A stretch of DNA of 17,144 bases from Rhodocyclaceae bacterium (GCA_017444505.1 JAFSWK010000040.1:1-17144), one strand, 5' to 3'. Shown: positions 6,183-13,446, counted from the stretch's first letter. Notes: generated from the sequence alone by a model not told the origin. Numbers and translations: made by a program.

Positions 6183-8072
6183 ATGGATTACCCGTCCAGC
6201 TTTGATGTCCTCGTCATCGGCGGCGGCCATGCCGGTAGCGAAGCCGCGCTGGCTGCCGCGCGCATGGGCGCGCGCACGTTGCTGCTTACGCACAGCATCG
6301 ACACCCTCGGCACGATGAGCTGCAATCCGGCCATCGGCGGCATTGGCAAGGGGCACCTGGTGCGCGAAGTCGACGCGCTGGGCGGCCTCATGGCGCGCGC
6401 CACCGACCGCGCCGGCATCCAGTTCCGCACCTTGAACGCCAGCAAAGGCCCGGCGGTGCAGGCCACGCGCGCGCAGGCCGACCGCGCGCTGTACAAGGCC
6501 GCCATCCGCGCCGTGCTGGAAAACACGCCGAACCTCACGCTCTTTCAGCAAGCCGTGGAAGATGTGGAACTTTCCGGCACGCGCGTGGTCGCTGTGCGCA
6601 CGCAATCGGGCATCCGCTTTTGCGCCCGCGCCGTGGTGCTCACCGCCGGCACCTTTCTCAATGGCCGCGTGCACATTGGTCTGACGAACTACGCGGGCGG
6701 GCGCGCGGGCGAGCCGCCTGCGCTGCGCCTGTCGGAACGTTTGGCGGAACTCGGTGCGCCGCGCGGACGGCTGAAAACCGGCACGCCGCCGCGCATTGAC
6801 GGGCGCAGCATTGATTTTTCCGTCATGCGCGAACAGCCCGGCGACACGCCGCCGCCGGTATTCAGTTTTCTGGGCACGGCAGACGAGCACCCGCCGCAAC
6901 TGCCCTGCTGGATTACCGACACGAACACGCGCACGCACGACATCATCCGCGCCAATCTGGACCGCTCGCCCATGTACACCGGCGTCATCGAAGGCGTCGG
7001 CCCGCGCTACTGCCCGTCCATTGAAGACAAAATCCACCGCTTCGCCGGGCGCGACAGCCACCACGTCTTTCTGGAACCGGAAGGGCTGGAAAGCCGCGAG
7101 TGGTATCCCAACGGCATTTCCACCTCGCTGCCCTTTGACGTGCAGCTTGCGCTGGTGCGCTCCATTCGCGGGCTGGAAAACGCCCACATCACGCGCCCCG
7201 GCTACGCCATCGAATACGATTATTTCGACCCGCGCGGCCTGACCGACACCTTTGAATGCAAGGCCGTGCAAGGCTTGTTTTTCGCCGGACAAATCAACGG
7301 CACGACCGGCTACGAAGAGGCCGCCGCGCAGGGCTTGTTTGCCGGTGCCAACGCCGCATTGCAGGCGCTGGGGCGCGACGCCTGGCGCATCGCGCGCAAT
7401 GAAGCCTATCTCGGCGTGCTGATTGATGACCTGATTACCCGTGGCGTCACCGAGCCGTACCGCATGTTCACCTCGCGCGCCGAATACCGCCTGCAACTGC
7501 GCGAAGACAACGCCGACTTGCGGCTGACCGAACGTGCCCGCGCGCTCGGTCTGGTCGACGATATCCGCTGGGCGGCGTTTTGCGCCAAACGCGAAGCCAT
7601 CGAACGCGAGACCGCCCGCCTGCACGCGGCCTGGGCACGTCCGGCCAACATTCCGCAGCCGCAGGCCGAGGCCATTCTCGGCGCGCCATTGGAGCGCGAA
7701 ACCCGCTTTTTCGACCTGCTGCGCCGCCCGCAAGTGCGCTATGCGGCGCTGATGCAACTGCCCGGCGCGCCCGAAGCGCCGCACGCCGCGCCCGAAGTCG
7801 CCCAGCAACTTGAAATCGCCGCCAAATATCAGGGCTATATCGACCGCCAGCGGCTCGAAATCGAACGCCAGCAAGCCGCCGAGCACACGCCGATTCCCGC
7901 AGCGGTGGACTACGCCGCCATCACCGGCCTGTCTGCCGAAGTGCAGCAAAAGCTCGCCGCCGCCCGCCCGCAAACCGTCGGCCAAGCCAGCCGCGTGCCT
8001 GGTGTGACACCGGCGGCCATTTCCCTGCTGCTCGTCTGGCTCAAACGCCACGAAGCAACGCCGGAGCAATGA
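6183..8072 (+). CDS. mnmG: tRNA uridine-5-carboxymethylaminomethyl modification enzyme MnmG (GidA)
   Basis: The 629-residue protein is full length for the family. With MnmE it builds the cmnm5 group at wobble uridine 34 of certain tRNAs, using FAD, NADH and a methylene-tetrahydrofolate-derived carbon. Visible features are the FAD-binding VIGGGHAGSEAA (11-22), the CNPAIGGIGKGHLVREVD signature (47-64) with Cys47, QATRAQADR, GTPPRIDGR, the second family cysteine in YCPSIEDKIHRF, and FTSRAEYRLQLREDNAD. The C-terminal helical MnmE-binding domain ends in TVGQASRVPGVTPAAISLLL. The start ATG lies 10 nt after a T-run; no strong Shine-Dalgarno is seen. The stop overlaps the rsmG start by 4 nt (ATGA). 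This gene order is classic for proteobacterial chromosomes, often near the replication origin. Confidence 0.98.
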   Translation: MDYPSSFDVLVIGGGHAGSEAALAAARMGARTLLLTHSIDTLGTMSCNPAIGGIGKGHLVREVDALGGLMARATDRAGIQFRTLNASKGPAVQATRAQADRALYKAAIRAVLENTPNLTLFQQAVEDVELSGTRVVAVRTQSGIRFCARAVVLTAGTFLNGRVHIGLTNYAGGRAGEPPALRLSERLAELGAPRGRLKTGTPPRIDGRSIDFSVMREQPGDTPPPVFSFLGTADEHPPQLPCWITDTNTRTHDIIRANLDRSPMYTGVIEGVGPRYCPSIEDKIHRFAGRDSHHVFLEPEGLESREWYPNGISTSLPFDVQLALVRSIRGLENAHITRPGYAIEYDYFDPRGLTDTFECKAVQGLFFAGQINGTTGYEEAAAQGLFAGANAALQALGRDAWRIARNEAYLGVLIDDLITRGVTEPYRMFTSRAEYRLQLREDNADLRLTERARALGLVDDIRWAAFCAKREAIERETARLHAAWARPANIPQPQAEAILGAPLERETRFFDLLRRPQVRYAALMQLPGAPEAPHAAPEVAQQLEIAAKYQGYIDRQRLEIERQQAAEHTPIPAAVDYAAITGLSAEVQQKLAAARPQTVGQASRVPGVTPAAISLLLVWLKRHEATPEQ

Positions 8073-8716
8073 TGACGGACACCTTGCGCCCCGCCCTGCA
8101 AGACGGCATTGCGCGCCTAAACATCACCGTGCCCGAAGACGCGGCAACCCGCCTGCTGGAATACTGCGCGCTGCTGCAAAAATGGAACCGCGTCTACAAC
8201 CTCACCGCCATCCGCGCGCCGGAAAAAATGCTCACGCATCACCTGCTCGACAGCCTCGCCGTGCTGCCCTTTGTGGACGCAGCCGCGCCGCGCACGCTGG
8301 CGGACATTGGCTCTGGCGCGGGGCTGCCCGGCATCGTGCTGGCCATTGCGCGCCCCGCGTTGCAGGTGCTCTCCATCGACAAGGTAGCGAAAAAAATCAG
8401 TTTTCAGCAGCAAGCCAAAGCGCAGCTTGGGCTGGAAAATCTCCGCGTGCTGGCCTGCCGCGCCGAAGCCGCGCCAGCGGATGCGCGGGCGGACGCCGCG
8501 ATTTCCCGCGCCTTCGCCAGTCTGACCGAGTTTGCCGCCGCCGCCCGCCCGCTCACCGCCGCAGGCAGTGCGCTTTTCGCCATGAAAGGCGTGTATCCTG
8601 CCGACGAAGTCGCCGCGCTGCCCGCCCCGGTGCGCCTGCGCGCATCCCATTCGCTCACTGTGCCCGGCCTGCACGCCGAGCGCACCCTGCTGATTCTGGA
8701 AGACCATCATGGCTAA
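8069..8716 (+). CDS. rsmG: 16S rRNA (guanine527-N7)-methyltransferase RsmG (GidB)
   Basis: The 215-residue SAM-dependent methyltransferase modifies G527 in the 530 loop of 16S rRNA; loss of it is a known route to low-level streptomycin resistance in other bacteria. Family motifs are the N-terminal WNRVYNLTAIR (39-49), HHLLDSLAVLPF (57-68), the SAM loop LADIGSGAGLPGIVLA (78-92) and the RAFASLTEF segment (147-155). It is translationally coupled to mnmG (ATGA overlap); a second ATG at 8072 would shorten the protein by one residue. Its 3' end overlaps the parA start by 8 nt, so all three genes form one unit. Confidence 0.97.
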   Translation: MMTDTLRPALQDGIARLNITVPEDAATRLLEYCALLQKWNRVYNLTAIRAPEKMLTHHLLDSLAVLPFVDAAAPRTLADIGSGAGLPGIVLAIARPALQVLSIDKVAKKISFQQQAKAQLGLENLRVLACRAEAAPADARADAAISRAFASLTEFAAAARPLTAAGSALFAMKGVYPADEVAALPAPVRLRASHSLTVPGLHAERTLLILEDHHG

Positions 8717-9485
8717 AATCTTTTGCGTCGCCAACCAAAAAGGCGGCGTAGGCAAAACCACCACCTGCGTCAACCTCGCCGCCGCGCTCGCCCTTGCCCG
8801 CCAGCGCGTACTTTTGATTGACCTTGACCCGCAAGGCAACGCCACCATGGGCAGCGGCATCGACAAATACGGCTGCGCCAAAACCGTCTATCCCCTGCTC
8901 GTCGGCCACACCGACTTTGCCAGCGCGCGCGTGCGCAGCGAGGAAGGCGGCTACGACCTGCTGCCCGCCAACCGCGAACTGGCCGGAGCGGAAATTGACC
9001 TGGTCAGTCTGGAACGGCGCGAAAAGCGCCTGCGCGACCTGCTCGCCCCGCATCTGGAAGACTACGACGTCATCCTCATCGACTGTCCGCCCTCGCTCTC
9101 GCTGCTCACGCTCAACGGCCTGTGCTGTGCGCACGGCGTCATCATCCCGATGCAATGCGAGTATTACGCGCTGGAAGGCCTGTCTGACCTGGTCAATTCG
9201 ATTCGCAAGATTCACGCGCAACTGAACCCGCAACTGCAAATCATCGGCCTGCTGCGCGTCATGTTCGACCCGCGCATCACGCTGCAACAGCAGGTATCCA
9301 GCCAGCTTGAAGAGTATTTCCCCGACAAGCTCTTTGACACCATCATCCCGCGCAACGTGCGCCTTGCCGAAGCGCCCAGCCACGGGCTGCCCGGCGTCAT
9401 CTTTGACGGCGCCTCCAAGGGCGCGCGCGCCTACCGCGACTTTGCCCGCGAACTCATCCAGCGCATCAAGCGCCTGTCGCGCTAA
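8709..9485 (+). CDS. parA: ParA/Soj-type chromosome-partitioning ATPase
   Basis: The 258-residue protein is the size of chromosomal Soj/ParA proteins, without the N-terminal HTH of large plasmid ParAs. The deviant Walker A KGGVGKTT (11-18) carries the signature lysine Lys11. LIDLDPQGN (36-44) is motif A', and VILIDCPPSLSLLTLN (121-136, Asp125) is the Walker B region. PMQCEYYALEGL (147-158) and IIPRNVRLAEAPSHG are typical of Soj. ParA dimers bind the nucleoid nonspecifically and are driven off by ParB, moving the origin region. A GGAAG precedes the start inside rsmG. Chromosomal parA is usually followed by parB; here the next gene (rlmH) is convergent after 34 nt, so the ParB partner must be encoded elsewhere or be absent. 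Confidence 0.95.
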   Translation: MAKIFCVANQKGGVGKTTTCVNLAAALALARQRVLLIDLDPQGNATMGSGIDKYGCAKTVYPLLVGHTDFASARVRSEEGGYDLLPANRELAGAEIDLVSLERREKRLRDLLAPHLEDYDVILIDCPPSLSLLTLNGLCCAHGVIIPMQCEYYALEGLSDLVNSIRKIHAQLNPQLQIIGLLRVMFDPRITLQQQVSSQLEEYFPDKLFDTIIPRNVRLAEAPSHGLPGVIFDGASKGARAYRDFARELIQRIKRLSR

Positions 9486-9519
9486 AACCCTTCCGCAAGA
9501 GATAACGCCTGCGCGCGGC

Positions 9520-9990
9520 TCAGGCGCGGTGATACGGGTGGTTTTGCGTCACCGTCCAGGCGCGGTAGAGGGCTTCGGCGAGCAGGGGGCGCACGAGGGC
9601 GTGGGGTAGCGTGAGGCTGGACAGGCGCAGGGTTTCATGGGCGCGCGCTTTCAGCGCCGCATCCAGCCCGTCGGCGCCGCCGATAAGAAAAACAATGTCT
9701 TGACCGAGCGTGCGCCAGTATTCGAGACGTTCGGCCAGCGCCGCAGTGGTCAGCGCCGCGCCGCGTTCGTCGAGCGCGACGAGGTAGGCGCGCGCGGGCA
9801 GCGCGGCTTCGATGCGTTGCGCTTCTGCGGCCATGAGCTGCGCGGCGCTTTTGCCGCCGGTGCGGTTTTCGGCGCGGATTTCGGTCAGTTGCAGGGCGCA
9901 GTCGCGCGGCAGGCGGCGGGCGTAGTCGTCAAAACCTTGCTGCACCCAGTCGGGCATTCGCGTGCCGACGGCGATAATGCGCAGCTTCAC
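9520..9990 (-). CDS. rlmH: 23S rRNA (pseudouridine1915-N3)-methyltransferase RlmH
   Basis: From a GTG at 9990 the product is 156 residues, the usual RlmH size. It is a small SPOUT-class methyltransferase that methylates pseudouridine 1915 in helix 69 of 23S rRNA on assembled ribosomes. Motifs are the N-terminal KLRIIAVG, DYARRLP, the SAM-binding knot loop FLIGGADGLD (101-110), and the C-terminal SLTLPHALVRPLLAEALYRA ending in NHPYHR. A GAGG about 5 nt upstream of the GTG supports this start. A longer frame would run into rsfS and carries no homology. It is the last gene of the minus-strand operon and lies 7 nt after rsfS; the pair is conserved in most bacteria. Confidence 0.97.
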   Translation of the reverse strand: MKLRIIAVGTRMPDWVQQGFDDYARRLPRDCALQLTEIRAENRTGGKSAAQLMAAEAQRIEAALPARAYLVALDERGAALTTAALAERLEYWRTLGQDIVFLIGGADGLDAALKARAHETLRLSSLTLPHALVRPLLAEALYRAWTVTQNHPYHRA

Positions 9991-9997
9991 GCCCGCC

Positions 9998-10351
9998 TCA
10001 GTGCACGGCCTGCGCGCCGGCGCGGGCGGGCGGGTGTTGCCAGAGTTCTTCCAGCCGGTAGTGCGAGCGGATGGCCGGCTGCATGATGTGCACGACAATG
10101 TCGCCGGTATCGACCAGCACCCATTCGCCGACGTCTTCGCCTTCCACGCCGATGATTTCACCGCCCGCTTCCGCAACTTTTTCCTGCACGTTGCGCGCCA
10201 GCGCGCGCGTCTGGCGGTTGGAGTCGGCGCTGGCGAGGATGATGGCGTCAAACAGCGAGGTGAGTTTGCGGGTGTCGATGATTTCGATGTCGCGCGCCTT
10301 GATGTCTTCCAGGGCGGCGACGATGACGGGTTGCAGTTCTTCAGCGGTCAT
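9998..10351 (-). CDS. rsfS: Ribosomal silencing factor RsfS
   Basis: The 117-residue protein of the Iojap/RsfS family binds ribosomal protein uL14 and blocks joining of the 30S subunit, lowering translation during starvation. Family motifs are the IDTRKLTSLFDAIILASADS region (25-44), RQTRALARNVQEK (46-58), the hallmark EWVLVDTGDIVVHIM (76-90) and YRLEELW (98-104). The start overlaps the nadD stop by 4 nt. The final ~13 residues (PPARAGAQAVH) are a low-complexity tail past the family core. Confidence 0.97.
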   Translation of the reverse strand: MTAEELQPVIVAALEDIKARDIEIIDTRKLTSLFDAIILASADSNRQTRALARNVQEKVAEAGGEIIGVEGEDVGEWVLVDTGDIVVHIMQPAIRSHYRLEELWQHPPARAGAQAVH

Positions 10352-11034
10352 GGGCGGGTGAGTTCAACGGGATAGGGTTGATGATGGTCGATGTAGTTTG
10401 CTACCGCTGCGGGCAGCAGGTAGCGGTTGCTGGCGCCGCGCGCGAGGTTGGCGCGGATGGCGGTAGCGGAAATGGCCAGCGGCGTCATGGCGAAGTCTAT
10501 CAGGTATCCTGCCGCAGCATGGCGCAGGCGCTGCGGCTCATTTACGCGGCGGGCGCGGTATTCGGCGGCCAGCGCAGCATCTTGCGGCGCATCAAACGTC
10601 TGACCGGGACGCTGCGCAATGGCAAAGTGCGCCAGTGCGAAGAGTTCGCGCCAGCGGTGCCAGGTGTGCAGGGCGGCAAAGGCATCGCTGCCGATAATCC
10701 AGACCAGCGGACGCGCGGCGCCTTCGCGCGCGCGCAGCGCGCTGAGCGTCTCTACGGTGTAGCTGGGCGCGTCGCGTTCCAGTTCAAAGGTTTCCAGCGC
10801 AAAGTGCGGGTTGTCTGCCAGCGCAGCGGCCAGCATCGCGCGCCGGTGCGCGGCGCTGGCTGCGGGCGCGGGACGGTGCGCCGGTGCGCCCGCTGGAATG
10901 AACAACACGCGCGCCAGAGCCAGCGCCTCGCGCGCTTCTTCGGCCAGCCGCAAGTGACCGTAATGAACGGGGTCGAAGGTGCCGCCCAGCAAACCGATGG
11001 GGCGGGCGGAATCGTCAGTGCCGGATGTCGACAT
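10348..11034 (-). CDS. nadD: Nicotinate-nucleotide adenylyltransferase NadD
   Basis: The 228-residue cytosolic enzyme joins ATP and nicotinate mononucleotide to make deamido-NAD, an essential step of NAD synthesis. The nucleotidyltransferase signature GGTFDPVHYGHLR is at 17-29 (the HxGH-type motif), with SYTVETL (91-97), IIGSDAF (113-119) and the second ATP-binding motif ISATAIR (about 188-194, consensus ISSTxIR). The first ~10 residues (MSTSGTDDSA) precede the usual start of the fold, and the gene start overlaps the upstream membrane-protein gene by 20 nt. A slightly later start cannot be excluded. nadD-rsfS-rlmH is a widely conserved order. Confidence 0.96.
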   Translation of the reverse strand: MSTSGTDDSARPIGLLGGTFDPVHYGHLRLAEEAREALALARVLFIPAGAPAHRPAPAASAAHRRAMLAAALADNPHFALETFELERDAPSYTVETLSALRAREGAARPLVWIIGSDAFAALHTWHRWRELFALAHFAIAQRPGQTFDAPQDAALAAEYRARRVNEPQRLRHAAAGYLIDFAMTPLAISATAIRANLARGASNRYLLPAAVANYIDHHQPYPVELTRP

Positions 11035-11833
11035 GGGGCAGCGGGAAAATTTCGCGCACGGCGATGTAATAGGCGGCGATATGCCAGGGCAGAAACACGC
11101 CGAACATCAGCAGCACGGCAACCAAACCGGCGGGCAGACCGAGTACGCCCAGCATCACGCTCAAGGTCAGAATGGCCAGCAGACTGGTCATCAACAGCGC
11201 CAGTACCAGCATGAAGAGCGCGCGCCAGTTGCGCCCTGCGGCAACCAGCACAAAAAACAGCGCCTTGCCCACGCTCAGGCGCAGCCAGCCAATGAGCGGC
11301 GGCAGTCCGGCAAACAGCACCGCCACGGGCAAATCCAGCGCCGTGCTCAACGCCAGCGCGCCCGCCACTTGTTCAAAGGCATCCAGCGGCACGGGCTTGC
11401 CCGCCGAGACAGCGGACATCACCGCCGCCCATTCCTCGCGGTGCGGCGCCAGAATAATGAGAGAAATCAGTTCGGAGAGGACGAAAAAAATCAGCCCTGC
11501 GGCGGCCATCGGCCAGCGCCCCGAGAGTTCCGCCAGAAAGCGGGCGGGGTCGCTGGTGCGTCCCAAATCCATGTCGCGGCACAAACACAGCAGGGTGAAA
11601 CACAAAAAAGGCAGCAGCAAGGCGCGCGGCAGTCCGGCAAGCACGTCCGAGGATAGCGACAAGGCGCTGCTCAACGGCACAAAGAGCAGCACGCCAAACA
11701 GCAGCGCCAGCAGTTGCAGCAGCAAAAACCCGATTCCCAGCCCGACGAGCGGCATCGGGCGCGCAGCATAAAAGCGCCAGCTCAGGCGAAACCAGCGCAA
11801 ACCATCGGCAAACGAGTGCGTCAGAACCTGCAT
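11015..11833 (-). CDS. Polytopic inner-membrane protein, BPSS1780-like
   Basis: The 272-residue protein has about six hydrophobic segments, near residues 28-54, 67-85, 107-128, 158-180, 200-225 and 228-255. The N-terminal FADGLRWFRLSWRFYAARPM followed by a long helix, and an LPWHIAAYYIAVREIF segment near the end, resemble the proteobacterial BPSS1780 family of uncharacterised membrane proteins. No transport or catalytic motif is visible and no function is claimed. It lies 9 nt after thrB and overlaps nadD by 20 nt, so it is a firm member of this operon. The Shine-Dalgarno is poor, suggesting translational coupling to thrB. Confidence 0.75.
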   Translation of the reverse strand: MQVLTHSFADGLRWFRLSWRFYAARPMPLVGLGIGFLLLQLLALLFGVLLFVPLSSALSLSSDVLAGLPRALLLPFLCFTLLCLCRDMDLGRTSDPARFLAELSGRWPMAAAGLIFFVLSELISLIILAPHREEWAAVMSAVSAGKPVPLDAFEQVAGALALSTALDLPVAVLFAGLPPLIGWLRLSVGKALFFVLVAAGRNWRALFMLVLALLMTSLLAILTLSVMLGVLGLPAGLVAVLLMFGVFLPWHIAAYYIAVREIFPLPHVDIRH

Positions 11834-11842
11834 GGGGCGGCG

Positions 11843-12781
11843 TCACAAAAGCGCGGCGGGGTGCGCGCGACGGGCGGCGAGAATATCGCGGAAGACCGCC
11901 GGGTCATGCACCAGCACCATTTCGCCCGCTTTCGGCAGGTATTTGTCTTCTGCGCGCGAAAGCCAGAAGCGCAGCGCCGCCGCGCGCAGCATCGCAGGCC
12001 AGGCGGCGCGTTCGGCGTCCGTGAACGGACGGGCGAGGCGGTAGGCATCGAGCAGCGCGCGCGCGCGCGCCTCATCCAGACGGCCATCGGGCTGCACGCA
12101 CCAGTCGTTGATGGTCACCGCCACGTCATAGAGCAGCGCATCACAACCGGCAAAATAGAAGTCAATCACGCCGCCGATGTATTCGCCATCCCACAGCACA
12201 TTGTCGCGGAACAAATCGGCGTGCACCACGCCTTGCGGCAGCGGGCGGTAATCTTGCCGCGCCTGAAACGCCAGTTCGTCTTCCAGCATCTGCTGTTCTT
12301 CCGGCGGCAGAAAAGGCAGCACGCGCGCACCGCAGGCGGCGCGCCAGGCGGCGTTGCGCGGGTTTTCCTGTTTGCGCCGGTAAGAAAGTCCGGCCAGATG
12401 CAAGCCCGCCAGCATCGCGCCCACGCGGGCACAGCGCGCCGCATCCGGCTGCATTTCTGAGCGGCCAGAAAGACGGGCGACGAGCACGGCGGGGCGCTCG
12501 TTCAACGTGCCCAGATATTCGTTGTCGCGGTTGGCCACCGGCGCGGGCACGGGCAGACCGTGGTGCGCCAGATGCGCGGTAAGGTAGAGAAAAAACGGTA
12601 GTTGCGCGCGCGGCGTGGATTCGACCAGCGTCAGCACGTAGCGCCCCAGCGTGGTAGTGACGAAAAAATTGCTGTTTTGCACACCGGCGCTGATGCCCTC
12701 AAAGGAAACCAGTTGCCCGACTGTGTAATCTTGCAGCCAGACTTCCAGGTCTTGCTGGCTGACCGGAGTAAAAACCGACAT
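11843..12781 (-). CDS. thrB: Homoserine kinase, type II (APH-fold)
   Basis: The 312-residue product from the ATG at 12781 begins MSVFTPVS. It phosphorylates homoserine, the committed step towards threonine. It is not the GHMP-type ThrB of enterics but the aminoglycoside-phosphotransferase-fold form found in pseudomonads and betaproteobacteria. The N-lobe has EGISAGVQNSNFFV (28-41) and RYVLTLVE (47-54), the hinge has RPAVLVARLSG, the catalytic loop is VVHADLFRDNVLW (185-197: His187, Asp189, Asn194), and the DFG-like VIDFYF has Asp207. A run of eight GC units (about 12055-12070) encodes an ARARA stretch. It follows the DUF2782 gene by 10 nt, an order also seen in Pseudomonas. With metY in the same window, both homoserine-consuming branches are represented. 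Confidence 0.95.
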   Translation of the reverse strand: MSVFTPVSQQDLEVWLQDYTVGQLVSFEGISAGVQNSNFFVTTTLGRYVLTLVESTPRAQLPFFLYLTAHLAHHGLPVPAPVANRDNEYLGTLNERPAVLVARLSGRSEMQPDAARCARVGAMLAGLHLAGLSYRRKQENPRNAAWRAACGARVLPFLPPEEQQMLEDELAFQARQDYRPLPQGVVHADLFRDNVLWDGEYIGGVIDFYFAGCDALLYDVAVTINDWCVQPDGRLDEARARALLDAYRLARPFTDAERAAWPAMLRAAALRFWLSRAEDKYLPKAGEMVLVHDPAVFRDILAARRAHPAALL

Positions 12782-12791
12782 CGCGCCGCGC

Positions 12792-13148
12792 CTACCAGCT
12801 ATGCAGGTTCCACATCGGCACCGAGAGCATCGGCGTCTTGCCCTGATAGCGCCCCAGTCGGCCATCGCTTTGCTGGTCAAGCAAATAATACGACGTGCCC
12901 GAAGGCGGCGTGACCCGCACCATATAGACGTGGTTCTGATAGCTGTATTCGTCAAAGCGCGTACCGCCCTGCGCCTCTTCCCCGGCGGCAACCGGCGCGG
13001 GGGCGGCGGTGATGGCCTGCTCAGGCGTCATGGCCTCGGGCATCGGCGGCGGTTCAGGCAGCGGTTCCAGGTCTTGCGCAAGCGCAGCGACAGGCAGCAC
13101 GGCCAGCGCGACAAGGGAAAAACGGCAGAAAACGGCGGGCAATTTCAT
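12792..13148 (-). CDS. DUF2782-family secreted/periplasmic protein
   Basis: The 118-residue protein has a Sec signal peptide (residues 1-24, cleaved after ALA, no lipobox) and a proline-rich linker (EPLPEPPPMPEAM). A C-terminal core contains FDEYSYQNHVYMVRVTP, GTSYYLLDQQSDGRLG and MWNLHSW. The Y.V.G.xYMi.V.P..G..YYL.D..GDG......p.W.l.sW pattern and its position just upstream of a type II thrB identify the DUF2782 family; its role is not known. GGAG at 13157-13160 (read on the minus strand) is a good ribosome binding site. This is the first gene of the six-gene minus-strand operon. Confidence 0.85.
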   Translation of the reverse strand: MKLPAVFCRFSLVALAVLPVAALAQDLEPLPEPPPMPEAMTPEQAITAAPAPVAAGEEAQGGTRFDEYSYQNHVYMVRVTPPSGTSYYLLDQQSDGRLGRYQGKTPMLSVPMWNLHSW

Positions 13149-13176
13149 GACAAAAACTCCGAATCAATGGCGGGGC

Positions 13177-13205
13177 ATTCTACCCGTTTCGCGGCGCGCA
13201 CGGGA
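13177..13205 (-). promoter_or_regulatory. Weak candidate promoter of the DUF2782-thrB-nadD operon
   Basis: On the minus strand TAGAAT (13182-13177) is a fair -10 element about 28 nt upstream of the DUF2782 start. The -35 position (13205-13200) does not match the consensus and overlaps the adjacent GGAG-type palindromic repeat. The operon's promoter must lie between 13149 and the repeats, or within them. Confidence 0.3.
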
Positions 13206-13230
13206 GCGCGGGCATCTTGTCCGCACGCTC
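13203..13230 (+). repeat. REP-like imperfect palindrome with 5' GGAG
   Basis: GGAG at 13203-13206 leads into an imperfect palindrome. The outer arm GAGCG (13204-13208) pairs with CGCTC (13226-13230). The inner arm CGGGC (13209-13213) pairs with GTCCG (13219-13223) with one G-T pair. There is a two-base bulge (13224-13225) and a five-base ATCTT loop. A GGAG or GTAG tetranucleotide before a bulged hairpin is the known layout of REP elements mobilised by RAYT transposases. No second copy exists in this window. Confidence 0.55.
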
Positions 13231-13232
13231 AC

Positions 13233-13368
13233 GAACGGGATGCGGCAAGGCATGGAACAAACCATGGTGATGCAACAACCGGCGCGGGCGCGAAGGGCGC
13301 GCCGCACCCGGTAGGGGCGAATAATTATTCGCCCAAGACGGTTGTGGGTTGAACGGGCGCATGGAACA
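13233..13368 (+). repeat. Direct repeat module GAACGGG...GCATGGAACA, two copies
   Basis: Copy one has GAACGGG at 13233-13239 and GCATGGAACA at 13250-13259, 10 nt apart. Copy two has GAACGGG at 13351-13357 and GCATGGAACA at 13359-13368, 1 nt apart. The second copy sits inside the inverted REP pair; the first follows the GGAG-type palindrome. The two palindromic elements thus share flanking sequence, and the intergenic region looks like a mosaic of related repeat units. Confidence 0.5.
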
Positions 13369-13424
13369 TGCCACGACGGTTGCGACATCCACGACGCGGG
13401 GCAAAAAATTTTTTGCCCCTACCG
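13309..13424. repeat. REPIN-like element: two GTAG-type palindromes in inverted orientation
   Basis: The 116-bp element is bounded by a perfect 10-bp inverted repeat, CGGTAGGGGC (13309-13318) and GCCCCTACCG (13415-13424). Each end carries GTAG directly followed by a perfect palindrome: a 20-bp one at 13315-13334 (arms GGGCGAATAA and TTATTCGCCC), and a 22-bp one at 13398-13419 (arms GGGGC plus six A, and its complement). The two palindromes share their GC ends but have different AT cores. GTAG plus hairpin is the signature of REP sequences, and two inverted REPs form a REPIN, a non-autonomous element moved by RAYT tyrosine transposases. No RAYT gene is in the window. Confidence 0.6.
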
Positions 13425-13446
13425 TTCGGCAATGTCGCAACCGTCG
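13374..13446. repeat. 15-bp perfect inverted repeat enclosing the A6T6 palindrome
   Basis: CGACGGTTGCGACAT (13374-13388) is exactly complementary to ATGTCGCAACCGTCG (13432-13446). The enclosed 43 nt contain the 22-bp palindrome 13398-13419, giving a two-tier cruciform or RNA hairpin. Five T (13448-13452) follow on the plus strand, the form of a terminator. However, no plus-strand gene precedes it. Confidence 0.75.

Noticed and set aside
5394..8069. Very long open frame antisense to mnmG, rsmG-side and GNAT genes
   Set aside because: It is a GC-rich shadow: it lies opposite well-supported genes, has compositionally biased sequence rich in Arg/Gly/Ala, and shows no family motifs.
9506..9526. 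CGCCTG/CAGGCG stem between parA and rlmH as a bidirectional terminator
   Set aside because: The stem is only 6 bp and no T-run follows on either strand; part of it lies inside the rlmH stop region.
12055..12070. (GC)8 tract as a regulatory or Z-DNA element
   Set aside because: It lies in frame within thrB and encodes an ordinary Ala-Arg stretch; similar GC-rich words are common here.
13309..13446. CRISPR array or IS remnant
   Set aside because: The repeats are inverted palindromes without regularly spaced unique spacers, and no transposase fragment is encoded nearby.
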